Below, in pieces: positions 40,728 to 49,392 of a stretch of 64,000 bases of DNA. The DNA is from an uncultured Arachnia sp. (GTDB lineage Bacteria > Actinomycetota > Actinomycetes > Propionibacteriales > Propionibacteriaceae). Below the pieces are notes generated by a model. The model saw nothing but the letters and a program-made list of their open reading frames with translations. It was not told the DNA's origin and ran no database searches. Location of the stretch: assembly GCA_947493705.1 (NCBI GenBank), contig CANLSH010000006.1:62001-126000 (forward strand), given 5' to 3'. The first letter of the stretch is position 1, and every line of letters begins with the position of its first letter. A program made the position numbers and the translations under genes.

Positions 40728-42167
40728 ATGACCGGCTCCCGTTCAACCGCCCATGAATTGATCTCCACCGTCCTGGACCAGGGAACGGTCCAGTCGTGGG
40801 ACGAGCCAATCGACATCGCCCACTACCCGCGGGAGTACCAGCAGGAGTTGGAACGGGCCCGACAACGCAGTGGGTGTGACGAGTCCGTGGTGACCGGGCG
40901 TGCAACTGTCCAGGGTCGCTCGGTCGCCTTCATCGTCAGCGAGTTCCGTTTCCTGGCCGGGTCAATCGGCAGGGATGCCGCCCGACGAATCGTGAATGCG
41001 ATCCGTCGAGCAACCACGGAACGGATCCCGCTCCTGGCCTCGACCGCCTCGGGCGGGACCCGGATGCAGGAGGGCACTCCCGCTTTCGTCGGCATGATCG
41101 ACATCTCCAGGGCGATCATGGACCACCGCAAGGCAGGGCTGCCCTACCTCGTGCACCTGCGCCATCCCACGACGGGAGGTGTCTTCGCATCGTGGGGTTC
41201 GCTAGGACACGTGACCGTGGCTGAACCGGGGGCACTTGTCGGTTTCCTCGGCCCCAAGGTCTTCGAATTGCTCAGAGGCACACCGTTTCCGCCCGGGGTC
41301 CAGGTCAGTGAAAACCTCCTCCAACACGGCATCATCGACGCTGTGGTACGCCAGGAGGAGCTGCCGAAGCTCGTCGAAATGGCCTTGACGGTGCTCAGCG
41401 ATCCGGTGCAGGAGGAGCGACTGGCCCGCCGCCCCAAGATCGACCTGGACACCCACACCTACGACGTGTGGGACAGCATCGAACGCAGCCGCAGCGGAAC
41501 ACGAGCGGGAGTCCGCGAGATCTTGCGCCTGGCCAGCGATGTCACCCTTCCTCTCCAGGGCACGGAAGAGGGTGAGCGGGACAGGACGATCATTGTCGCT
41601 CTCGCACGTCTCGACGGTGTGCCCTGCGTCGTGGTCGGGCAGGACAAAAAGGCCCAGACACCTCAGACCCCCATGGGCCCGGGAGCACTGCGCGAGGCTC
41701 GACGCGGCATGAAATTGGCTGAAGAACTGGGTCTGCCACTGGTCACCTTCATCGACACCCCGGGCGCCGAACTGTCGGCGTCAGCTGAAGAACGCTCGAT
41801 CGCCGGCGAGATCGCCCGCTGCATCGCAACAATGTCAACGATGACGGTGCCGACCGTCTCGGTGCTGCTGGGTCAGGGCACCGGCGGCGGAGCCCTCGCC
41901 CTGCTGCCGGCAGATGTCAGGATCGCCGCGCAACACAGTTGGTTGTCTCCTCTCCCGCCTGAGGGTGCCAGCGCGATCGTGCACGGACACGTCGAGGCAG
42001 CCGCTGAGATGGCCGAGCAGCAGCGCGTCTCCTCGATCGAACTCATGCGATCAGGGGTGGTGAACCACCTCATCGCGGAATTTGACGACGACACGCCACA
42101 GGCGCTGGCCACCGCCGTCGCCGCCGAGGTCAGCCACTGGTTGCGGGTACTTCACGCCGCTCGTTGA
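40728..42167 (+). CDS. AccD-AccA fused carboxyltransferase
   Basis: A 479-residue crotonase-fold carboxyltransferase. Residues 1-230 are AccD-like (VAFIVSEFRFLAGSIGRDAA, LASTASGGTRMQEGTPAFVG, ALVGFLGPKVFELLRG) but lack the AccD zinc ribbon. Residues 245-475 are AccA-like (PQTPMGPGALREARRGMKLA, PLVTFIDTPGAELSASAEER, VLLGQGTGGGALALLPADVR). It follows the DUF1116 gene by 33 bases with GAAAGG, so it is in the operon. No biotin carboxylase or biotin carrier gene is nearby. MdcD/MdcE of malonate decarboxylase share the same folds, so decarboxylation of malonyl-CoA or a malonyl carrier is a reasonable alternative to acetyl-CoA carboxylation. Confidence 0.8.
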   Translation: MTGSRSTAHELISTVLDQGTVQSWDEPIDIAHYPREYQQELERARQRSGCDESVVTGRATVQGRSVAFIVSEFRFLAGSIGRDAARRIVNAIRRATTERIPLLASTASGGTRMQEGTPAFVGMIDISRAIMDHRKAGLPYLVHLRHPTTGGVFASWGSLGHVTVAEPGALVGFLGPKVFELLRGTPFPPGVQVSENLLQHGIIDAVVRQEELPKLVEMALTVLSDPVQEERLARRPKIDLDTHTYDVWDSIERSRSGTRAGVREILRLASDVTLPLQGTEEGERDRTIIVALARLDGVPCVVVGQDKKAQTPQTPMGPGALREARRGMKLAEELGLPLVTFIDTPGAELSASAEERSIAGEIARCIATMSTMTVPTVSVLLGQGTGGGALALLPADVRIAAQHSWLSPLPPEGASAIVHGHVEAAAEMAEQQRVSSIELMRSGVVNHLIAEFDDDTPQALATAVAAEVSHWLRVLHAAR

Positions 42168-42236
42168 CCTGCCGCGTCCTCGCACGCCTGTCCGGAATGG
42201 TTCGGGTTCGTTGCACCCGGATGCAATGCTTGGGCC

Positions 42237-43175
42237 ATGGTGCCCCTCGTCCTCACATTTCCTGACATTGACCCAGTGGCGATCAACCTGTTCGGGTTGA
42301 GGATCCACTGGTACGCGATCATGTACCTCCTTGGCTTTGCCGCCGGCTACCTGCTGATGCGTCGTCGGCTGCACCATGAGCCGTATCGCTCGATCACCCA
42401 GCCGAAGCCATGGACCCCGGCCGACATCGAAGACATCCTGCTCGCCGCTGTGGCCGGGGTGATTATTGGTGGGCGGCTGGGCTATGTCCTGTTCTACAAA
42501 CCGGCGGAGTATTTTGCGGATCCGCTGAGCATCGTCCGTCTCTGGGACGGCGGCATGAGCTTCCACGGCGGCGCCATCGGCGTGGTGGTGGCGCTCGCGA
42601 TCTACGCGTGGCGGGTGGGGCGTCCGTTCCTGCAGGTGGGCGACTTCCTGGTACCCGCTGCCCCGCTGGGACTGATGTTCGGCCGGATTGGCAACTTCAT
42701 CAACGGTGAACTCTGGGGACGGGAAGCGCCCGCAGATCTGCCGTGGGCCATGATCTTCCCCACCGGTGGCGACGTGCCCCGCCACCCGTCGCAGCTCTAT
42801 CAGGCACTGCTGGAGGGACTGCTGTTCTTCGTCCTCCTGTGGCTGTACGCACGCAAGCCGAGGTACCGCGGCCAGGTGACGGCCATGTTCCTTGTGGGCT
42901 ACGGCGTGTTCCGCTTCATCGGCGAGTTCTTTCGCGAACCCGACGCGTACCTCGGCTTCCTGTCACTGGGCCTCAGCATGGGTCAGTGGCTGTCCGTGCC
43001 CATGGTGGTGGTGGGGCTCGTGCTGTTCCTGTGGTGCCACGGTCGCGCCCTCAGCGACGTCGAACCGGCAGACTCCACGGACATCGAAGTATCTGTTGAC
43101 AACGACGACGTTTCTGTGGAAAACCACGATGATGAAATATCCACAACGAAGACCGACGGAGAAGCGCAGATCTGA
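42237..43175 (+). CDS. lgt: Prolipoprotein diacylglyceryl transferase
   Basis: A 312-residue membrane enzyme transferring diacylglycerol from phosphatidylglycerol to the lipobox cysteine. Family motifs: LFGLRIHWYAIMYLLGFAAG, AGVIIGGRLGYVLFY, the His-Gly motif GMSFHGGAIGV, the signature GRIGNFINGELWGR and RHPSQLYQALLEG, and GYGVFRFIGEFFREPD. About seven membrane segments are seen, then an acidic cytoplasmic tail from residue 270. Start ATG 42237 lies 69 bases after the carboxyltransferase stop. The end of the gene contains DnaA-box-like sequences. Confidence 0.93.
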   Translation: MVPLVLTFPDIDPVAINLFGLRIHWYAIMYLLGFAAGYLLMRRRLHHEPYRSITQPKPWTPADIEDILLAAVAGVIIGGRLGYVLFYKPAEYFADPLSIVRLWDGGMSFHGGAIGVVVALAIYAWRVGRPFLQVGDFLVPAAPLGLMFGRIGNFINGELWGREAPADLPWAMIFPTGGDVPRHPSQLYQALLEGLLFFVLLWLYARKPRYRGQVTAMFLVGYGVFRFIGEFFREPDAYLGFLSLGLSMGQWLSVPMVVVGLVLFLWCHGRALSDVEPADSTDIEVSVDNDDVSVENHDDEISTTKTDGEAQI

Positions 43176-43231
43176 GCGATAGCACGGCTGCCAAGTGTCA
43201 TGCAAACCCCTGAGTTTCACGGAGTTCTGCC

Positions 43232-43470
43232 TTACCCACAAGTGTTCATGTCCTGTGGAAAGGGGCAGATGAAGGCCAAAGCCCTTGTCAGACGGCAGGA
43301 GTCCGACGAAATCCACAGTTGTCAACAGCTGTGAACATGCCTGGGGACAACTCTGCAGGCGTAGCCTGTGAATTTCTTTTTCTTGGTGACGCCGTGTGTC
43401 CCGACGTGCTGGGACCACTCCCAAGGCCAGCTGATGAAGCTGTGGACAACCCCTCAAAACCGGTGGAGAA
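43232..43470. promoter_or_regulatory. Cluster of DnaA-box-like sequences in a convergent gap
   Basis: The 322-base space between lgt and the siderophore-interacting gene holds no gene. It carries TTGTCCACA on the minus strand at 43441-43449, an exact actinobacterial DnaA box, TTACCCACA at 43232-43240, and weaker forms TGTGGAAAG (43254-43262), AATCCACAG (43310-43318), TGTGAACAT (43330-43338) and GGGGACAAC (43343-43351). ATATCCACA at 43137-43145 and TGTGGAAAA at 43115-43123 lie just inside the end of lgt. Confidence 0.5.
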
Positions 43471-43497
43471 CTCGTACTTTCAGGCGGTACGACAGAC

Positions 43498-44214
43498 TCA
43501 TACGGCCTTCCAGTAGGCCATGGCCGCCACACTGCTTCTCGGTACGCCCAGTTCTGCGCGCAGATGCACCAGCAGCTCCCGATTCGCGGACGCCTCGCAC
43601 GCCAGCCAGAACCACTCTTTTCCCGGATCCACCGAAGCGTAGCGCTGCTCGAGGCCCGCCTTGACGGTGGAAGTGAGGCGCGTGCCATCGCCTCTATGGA
43701 CGCGCACCACCTCGTCCCCGGGGCGCGTGTGCAGCGGAATACGTGCTTCGCTGTCGCGCTGCTGCTCCAACCACAAGGTGGCAGGCAGCGTGGGAATCGT
43801 GTCGAGGATGCTTCGCATTGCCGGAATGGAAGCAGCATCACCGATGAGGTGCATGTGTGTGGCGTTGGCTCGTGGAGGAGCAAAGCCGGTGTTCTGCACC
43901 GTGGCGATGATGGTCCCGCCCGTCACGGTGGACTCTGCCCAACGGGTGGTGGCGCTGTCGTGCAGGTGAACGTCCACATCAAAGGCCCCGCTGGCTCTTT
44001 GCGGGTTGATGATCGTGTAGGCGCGTTGGTGGTGTCGGCCGGAGTTTCCGAGACGAAAGCGCGCCCAGAGGGTGGGGTGGTCGGCGATGACCTTCAGGAG
44101 ATCGATGCTCTGGAGGTGCACACGGAGGAACGTCTCGGTGATGGCCGTGACGCCCATGACCGTACAGGTGAATTCTCTGCCCCGTTGGGGTCGCGATGCC
44201 CGGCCCTGTTGCAT
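43498..44214 (-). CDS. Siderophore-interacting protein (FAD/NAD(P)H ferric reductase)
   Basis: A 238-residue SIP-family flavoprotein reducing ferric siderophores. The FAD-binding part has GREFTCTVMGVTAITETFLR and QRAYTIINPQRASGAFDVDV with RAYT as the flavin motif; the NAD(P) domain has THMHLIGDAASIPAMRSILD and EWFWLACEASANRELLVHLR. The end SSVAAMAYWKAV is typical. ATG 44212-44214 with GAGGGGG upstream is used; a longer frame to 44409 runs over the neighbouring gene's start. It is divergent from the lipoprotein gene at 44320. Confidence 0.85.
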   Translation of the reverse strand: MQQGRASRPQRGREFTCTVMGVTAITETFLRVHLQSIDLLKVIADHPTLWARFRLGNSGRHHQRAYTIINPQRASGAFDVDVHLHDSATTRWAESTVTGGTIIATVQNTGFAPPRANATHMHLIGDAASIPAMRSILDTIPTLPATLWLEQQRDSEARIPLHTRPGDEVVRVHRGDGTRLTSTVKAGLEQRYASVDPGKEWFWLACEASANRELLVHLRAELGVPRSSVAAMAYWKAV

Positions 44215-44319
44215 GATCCCCCTCGTTGTGAAGCCCAATTCTGGCGGCGAGCAGGCCCATGTTGCTGAACGCTGCACCCACGATGCGACTTTCCTGTTGT
44301 GTGAACCTACGCTGGAAGC

Positions 44320-45000
44320 ATGAGAAACCCCTCCACCGTCCACAAATTCGCCCTCGCGGCCGTCGCCAGCACCATGCTGCTGAGCGCCTGCGTTGATTCC
44401 GATCCTCAATCAGGGGCCACCCCGCCGGAGGAGCCGACGGCGTCAGCCGAAACCGTTGAGCCGTCCGACGCAGCCCCGGAGACGCAGGAAAGTCAGCCTC
44501 CCCAGCCGAGCTCGACGCGCCAACCCGTCGACGCAGGGCCGTTGGACGGAGCAGAGTTGAACGAGGCGGGCGTCGCATGGTTCGGAGCTTTCTGCTCAGG
44601 CATTGGAGAGCTGTCCAAGTTTGGGGTGCCTGACACCGAGGAGTTGGAGGTTGCGGAGACTGCCGATGCGGTGGGCACCACGTACGGGAATTTTGGTACG
44701 GGTTTCGAGGCTGCAGCAGAACAGCTGACCGGCCTCGACAGTGACATGAATTTTGAAAATGCCGACGCCTTCGCCAACGAAGCCATCGAGTCCATCGGCG
44801 AAGTTGGTTCCGTGTACAACACGGGCGCTGAGACGCTGCAATCGGGCAGCTATTCCACGGAGGAAGAGCTCCTCGTCGACGTCCGCCAGATCGAGACGGA
44901 AGCCGTGGAGGCCGGTGCCGGCGATTTCGGACTTTCCAGCCTTGATGAAAGCGTCTTCGACGCCGTCAACGCCCAAGTGCCTGCCTGCGCCAACCCCTGA
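44320..45000 (+). CDS. Putative secreted lipoprotein
   Basis: A 226-residue exported protein. A signal peptide (KFALAAVASTMLLSAC) ends in a lipobox LSAC with Cys at about residue 24, so Lgt would modify it. A low-complexity Pro/Glu/Ser linker (residues 26-75) precedes a helical domain with FGAFCSGIGELSKFGVPDTE and VPACANP at the end; two cysteines (FCSG and PACA) may form a disulfide. No family recognised. Confidence 0.7.
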   Translation: MRNPSTVHKFALAAVASTMLLSACVDSDPQSGATPPEEPTASAETVEPSDAAPETQESQPPQPSSTRQPVDAGPLDGAELNEAGVAWFGAFCSGIGELSKFGVPDTEELEVAETADAVGTTYGNFGTGFEAAAEQLTGLDSDMNFENADAFANEAIESIGEVGSVYNTGAETLQSGSYSTEEELLVDVRQIETEAVEAGAGDFGLSSLDESVFDAVNAQVPACANP

Positions 45001-45008
45001 GACAGCAC

Positions 45009-45887
45009 TCACCCGCGTTTATGGGCCTCTATGGCATCCAGCGTCAGTTCAAGTGCAGACTGACTCTGTGCCTGGCGTCGTTGGGCGGCGGCGACGAACA
45101 CGCAGTCGACCATGATCAGCTGTGCCAGGCGCGACGCAGTGGCGGCAGACCTGAACGATGATTCGTGAGCGGCTGTCAGAAGACAGTGGTCCACAGAATG
45201 GGCCAGGGGGGAGCTGGCACCGTTCGTGATGGCCACGCTCGCCGCATTGGCAGCGTTGCTGACTTTCAAGACGTCCAGCACCTCGGCGGTCGTTCCGCTG
45301 TGTGAAATCGCCACCATGACGTCTGCCGGGGTGAGCAGGGCAGCTGACATGAGGGCTGCGTGGCTCTCCGAGAATGCCCGGACCGGCAGACCGATCCGAG
45401 TTAGTTTGCTCTCAAGATCCATCGCCACAAGACCTGAAGCGCCGATGCCGAACACCAGCACGCGATGTGCGCTCAGGATGCGGTCCACCACGTGGAGCAC
45501 ATCGTGCATCGACAGTCCGGCCACCGTGTCCTCCACGGCCTGGACATCGGTGTGGACGATTTTGTGGACCACCGACTCCACGCTGTCACCAGCACTGATG
45601 TCTCCCTGGGGGTGCTGCCGCACGCCTCGGGCATGGTTGACCGCCGCCTCGGACGCCAGACGAGTCCGCAGTTCGCGGTAGCCGTCACACCCCACGACGT
45701 GACACAGACGCATCACTGTGCTCGCCGAGACCCCGCAGCGCCCAGCCAGTTCCGTGACCGTGAGACCAGCACAGCCAACCGGATCTGTGAGCAGAACATC
45801 AGCCACCTTCTGCATCGACGGTTGCAAACCGGCGTACCTGCCCCGCAGGGCACTCAGAACCGAGGGACTCACGTCACCACGCGCCAT
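45009..45887 (-). CDS. RpiR/MurR-family regulator (HTH + SIS)
   Basis: A 292-residue regulator. The N-terminal HTH_6 domain contains QKVADVLLTDPVGCAGLTVT and ELAGRCGVSASTVMRLCHVV; the C-terminal SIS domain, residues 125-265, has RVLVFGIGASGLVAMDLESK and DVMVAISHSGTTAEVLDVLK, which binds phosphosugars. It lies 51 bases downstream of anmK. Given the neighbours, MurNAc-6-P or GlcNAc-6-P is the expected ligand, and the sugar transporter-nagZ-anmK operon the expected target. Confidence 0.85.
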   Translation of the reverse strand: MARGDVSPSVLSALRGRYAGLQPSMQKVADVLLTDPVGCAGLTVTELAGRCGVSASTVMRLCHVVGCDGYRELRTRLASEAAVNHARGVRQHPQGDISAGDSVESVVHKIVHTDVQAVEDTVAGLSMHDVLHVVDRILSAHRVLVFGIGASGLVAMDLESKLTRIGLPVRAFSESHAALMSAALLTPADVMVAISHSGTTAEVLDVLKVSNAANAASVAITNGASSPLAHSVDHCLLTAAHESSFRSAATASRLAQLIMVDCVFVAAAQRRQAQSQSALELTLDAIEAHKRG

Positions 45888-45938
45888 GGCGAGGACTCCT
45901 TCGCCTCAATCATTGGGTGGAACACCGGTGGAGGAGCG

Positions 45939-47123
45939 TCATGACGAACGCTTCGTGATGATCAAGCGACGGGGGAAATTCGAGATGGGGCGCGCAAACA
46001 CGGCCGACGGTGGGGTGAGTGAACCCAGCACCGCAGGTCTGGGAGCGCCCGTGCTCTGCAGCCCACCCTGGCCGGGGACTGTACCCGGAAGACCCATGGC
46101 CGAGAGGAAGCCGATGAGCGCACACAGCACGGCTTCCTTTGCCGCCGAGGGTAGGCCCAGCTCGTCGCTGACCATGGTGTGGACGTTAGTGAGGGTGGCC
46201 AGTCTCTCCTTCAGCACCGGATTGTTGGCGCCACCTCCCGAGATCACCAGACGTTCGACATGCGCCACATGCGCAGCCACGCTGCGTGCGGTCAACTCCA
46301 GTAGGGTGGCCATGAGGTCTGCCCCCGGTACGTCGGAAACCGCCAGGCCCAGGGCCTGCAGATGGGAATGGAGCCACTCGCTGTTGAACAAGTCGCGCCC
46401 AGTGCTCTTGGGCAGCGGCAGCTGGAACCATGGATCTGACAGAAGACGCTCGAGGATGTCGTGGCGGACGCTGCCCTGCTTCGCCAACCTTCCGCACCGG
46501 TCGAAGGGTGCTCCCGTCAGGCGTTGAGCCTGTTCGTCCATCAGGCAATTGGCAGGTCCGGTGTCTCCCGATACGACGGCGTCAGAGCCCACGAGCGACA
46601 CGTTGGCGATGCCTCCCAGATTGAGAGCGGCAGTCGGTAGCTCACCCAGCCACAGGGCATCGAGGAGAGGAGCGAGGGGTGCACCCTGCCCGCCGGCCGC
46701 AATGTCGGCTGCACGCAGATCTGAAATGACCGGGGGACCGGCGGCGGCAATCCAGGCGGGTTCGCCGATCTGCAGGGTGCCGCCGACCCGGCCATCGGCT
46801 TCGACGGCATGGTGCAGCGTCTGGCCATGGGACGCCACGAGGTCACATGGCCCCCACGCCGCTGCTGAGCGGACCACGCGAGCAAATTCCTGCCCCACCA
46901 GAGAGTCAAGCGCACACAGTTCGGCGACGCCCACTTCGGCTGGTGCCACCGCCCCCAGGAGGCGGGATCTGAGCTCATCGGGCCAGGAGAACTCTGCGTG
47001 ATGATCGATGCTCAGCTGCAGTAGGTCGCCGGAGTCATCCGCGGAACCGAGCGAAGTGATCGTGACGAGGGCGGCATCGATTCCGTCCACCGACGTGCCG
47101 GACATGAGTCCGAGTACTTTCAT
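45939..47123 (-). CDS. anmK: Anhydro-N-acetylmuramic acid kinase
   Basis: A 394-residue kinase that opens the 1,6-anhydro ring of anhydroMurNAc and phosphorylates it to MurNAc-6-P. The ASKHA-type start MKVLGLMSGTSVDGIDAALV, SHGQTLHHAVEADGRVGGTL, GDTGPANCLMDEQAQRLTGA and RLVISGGGANNPVLKERLAT are visible. The end from GQGGLQSTGAPRPAV is a variable tail. ATG 47121-47123 overlaps the nagZ stop. A MurNAc-6-P etherase gene is not in the window. Confidence 0.9.
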   Translation of the reverse strand: MKVLGLMSGTSVDGIDAALVTITSLGSADDSGDLLQLSIDHHAEFSWPDELRSRLLGAVAPAEVGVAELCALDSLVGQEFARVVRSAAAWGPCDLVASHGQTLHHAVEADGRVGGTLQIGEPAWIAAAGPPVISDLRAADIAAGGQGAPLAPLLDALWLGELPTAALNLGGIANVSLVGSDAVVSGDTGPANCLMDEQAQRLTGAPFDRCGRLAKQGSVRHDILERLLSDPWFQLPLPKSTGRDLFNSEWLHSHLQALGLAVSDVPGADLMATLLELTARSVAAHVAHVERLVISGGGANNPVLKERLATLTNVHTMVSDELGLPSAAKEAVLCALIGFLSAMGLPGTVPGQGGLQSTGAPRPAVLGSLTPPSAVFARPISNFPRRLIITKRSS

Positions 47124-48559
47124 CTGTCCAGCACCTCTGCTGCAGCCCGTGCATTGGCCCGGCCGCCACCGTGGCACAGCACTGCACGTCCGTGCTCGGG
47201 GGCCGTGGTGGCCAGTCCGCCATGGACAACGATGCTTCTGGGGTGGGCGGACAGTACATTGTTGAGCGCTGCCGTCTCCTCCGGATCACAGTGACCCATG
47301 CGAGTGATCAACAGCGGGACTTCGTCGCTGCCGACGTCGCCGGGGTGCGTCGCGAGCCGACACTGCGGGACGTGACGGAGCAGAGTGTCCACAAAAGCGG
47401 TGGAACGGTCCACCGCCAGATTGGTGGCCGTTCTCAGATCCATCACCACCGCCCCACCGGCCACTGAGCAGTCTCCCCGAACAGTCACCGCACTCCGCGC
47501 CGCGGCCAGACCCACACGATCAAGGTGTGCCTGTGCCGCTGCCTCGTCTCCCCGAACAGTGCCGGGGTCGCGTGCGAGGCGTCGGTTACGGGCCGCGCTC
47601 GCCTCGAGATGGCGTGGATCCAGGCTCCCCGCCATGAGCGCGTCGACGATCGCTGCCACCACCTCCTGCAGCGCTGCACGCGGCTCACGCTCCTGTGGCG
47701 CATCCAGACACAGGAGATCAGCGCCAGCCTGCAGAGCAAGTATCGCGGCTTCCCCGAGAGTCCGAGTGGCGGTGATGGCACGCATCCCGAGCGCATCCGT
47801 CACGATGACGCCCGTGAACCCCGCATCACGCAGGATCTCGGTGGACCACCCAGACAACGACGCCGGTTGCTCGCCGATGTGCGGCACCGCGATGTGCGCC
47901 GTCATGATCGCGTCCAGCCGGTCCGCGAGAGCCACGAATGGTGCCATGTCACGCTCACGAAGCATCCCGGGGGAACACGTGAGCGTGGGCAGAGAAGTGT
48001 GGGAATCGACTGCTGTGGACCCATGGCCCGGGAAGTGTTTTGCGCACCCACGGGTACCGGTGGGGGACAGACCTTCCAGCCATGCCGACGCGTGACGAAC
48101 GACGCGCTTCGGGTCGGATCCGAACGAGCGGGTCGAGATCACCGAGCTGCATGGCTCACTGACCACATCGAGCACGGGCCCCAGAGCGACATCGATCCCG
48201 GCAGCAGCACCCATCTCACCGAGCGCCGTTCCGCACCACCGGGTCATGTCCACGTCATCGAGTTCTCCGAGTGCGGCGTTGCCCGGGAGGCTGGATCCCC
48301 GCGAGGCCTGCAGGCGCGTAACATCTCCGCCCTCTTCGTCGACGCACACCACGAGGTGGGGTGAGGCCTGATGCAGTTGATCGCTGACACTGCGGGCAGT
48401 CCTCACATCGGGGGTGTTCTGCGCGAAGAGGCAGACAGAGGCCAGGCCCGATTCGGCCTCGGCCAGCAGCCAGTCGGGAACGACGGTGCCCTCGAAACCA
48501 CCCATGACCACGCCGAGGGCAAGGCGTCGTGCTGTGGCGTGTGTGAGGTGTGCGGTCAT
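47120..48559 (-). CDS. nagZ: GH3 beta-N-acetylhexosaminidase (NagZ-like)
   Basis: A 479-residue glycoside hydrolase of family 3 that removes terminal GlcNAc from muropeptides or anhydro-disaccharides. The conserved GH3 core is present: VCVDEEGGDVTRLQASRG, RSFGSDPKRVVRHASAWLEG, the His-containing loop GCAKHFPGHGSTAVDSHTSL and the nucleophile Asp in GVIVTDALGMRAI. No signal peptide is seen, so it acts in the cytoplasm after uptake. It is coupled by ATGA overlaps to the upstream permease gene and to anmK. Confidence 0.88.
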   Translation of the reverse strand: MTAHLTHATARRLALGVVMGGFEGTVVPDWLLAEAESGLASVCLFAQNTPDVRTARSVSDQLHQASPHLVVCVDEEGGDVTRLQASRGSSLPGNAALGELDDVDMTRWCGTALGEMGAAAGIDVALGPVLDVVSEPCSSVISTRSFGSDPKRVVRHASAWLEGLSPTGTRGCAKHFPGHGSTAVDSHTSLPTLTCSPGMLRERDMAPFVALADRLDAIMTAHIAVPHIGEQPASLSGWSTEILRDAGFTGVIVTDALGMRAITATRTLGEAAILALQAGADLLCLDAPQEREPRAALQEVVAAIVDALMAGSLDPRHLEASAARNRRLARDPGTVRGDEAAAQAHLDRVGLAAARSAVTVRGDCSVAGGAVVMDLRTATNLAVDRSTAFVDTLLRHVPQCRLATHPGDVGSDEVPLLITRMGHCDPEETAALNNVLSAHPRSIVVHGGLATTAPEHGRAVLCHGGGRANARAAAEVLDR

Positions 48560-49392
48560 CCTTTCACCGCTCCCGCGGCCAGGCCGGACACGAGATTGCG
48601 CTGCACGGCGACGAAGAAGAACACCACCGGTAGCGTGATCAAGCTGGAGGCGGCCATGATGGGGCCCCATTCCTGCAGATACTCACCGAAGAACCGACGC
48701 AGCCCCACCGACACGGTGTACTTGTTCTGGTCCTGCAGGAATGTGAGCGCGAAGATGAACTCGTTCCACGCGGTGATGAAGGAGAAGATGCTGGTGGCCA
48801 CGAGCCCCGGTGCCACCAGCGGGAACAGGATGCGCCAGAACATCTGCCACCACGTGGCACCGTCCACGTAGGCCGCCTCCTCAATGTCCACGGGAACGGC
48901 GGCGACGAAACCTCGCAGCATCCAGATGGCGAAGGGTAGCGAGAACGCCAGGTAGACGATGCTCAGCCCGAGGAGACTGTTCAGCATCTGCAGGTCCCGT
49001 GCCTGCAGAAACAGTGGAATGACCAGTGCCTCCAGCGGCACCATCTGCACCATGAGGATCATGATGAGCACCGATGTCCGGAACGTGAATCGGAATCGTG
49101 CCACGGCCACCGACGCCAGAAGTGCGATCAGTCCGGAGAGCAGCACCGTGATCAATGCCACGAATGCCGAATTCAGCAGGAACCGCCCAAACCCGGCATC
49201 GGCCAGGACGCGTTCGAAGTGCTCAAACGTGAAGCCGCTCGGAAGCAGGGAGGCTCCCCGGGACCCGGCACGAGGATCCACCGCCGTGCTGAGCATCCAG
49301 TAGGCGGGAAAGAGCGTGTAGACGAGGAGCACCACGATGCCGATGGCGCGCAGGGGGCTGACGCGTCGCTTGCGGGATATTTGTGTGCTCAC
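48556..49392 (-). CDS. Carbohydrate ABC transporter permease (MalG/ type 2)
   Basis: A 278-residue inner-membrane permease. Helices include IGIVVLLVYTLFPAYWMLST, SAFVALITVLLSGLIALLAS and FSFITAWNEFIFALTFL; the EAA-type loop for ATPase contact is DIEEAAYVDGATWWQMFWRI near residue 180. GTG 49390-49392 is the start, overlapping the preceding permease stop (GTGA). The cognate ATPase gene is not in the operon, so a shared MsiK-like ATPase is likely. Confidence 0.85.
   Translation of the reverse strand: MSTQISRKRRVSPLRAIGIVVLLVYTLFPAYWMLSTAVDPRAGSRGASLLPSGFTFEHFERVLADAGFGRFLLNSAFVALITVLLSGLIALLASVAVARFRFTFRTSVLIMILMVQMVPLEALVIPLFLQARDLQMLNSLLGLSIVYLAFSLPFAIWMLRGFVAAVPVDIEEAAYVDGATWWQMFWRILFPLVAPGLVATSIFSFITAWNEFIFALTFLQDQNKYTVSVGLRRFFGEYLQEWGPIMAASSLITLPVVFFFVAVQRNLVSGLAAGAVKG

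Noticed and set aside
43176..43497. Chromosomal oriC
   Set aside because: Only DnaA-box-like sequences are present; no dnaA, dnaN or AT-rich unwinding region adjoins.
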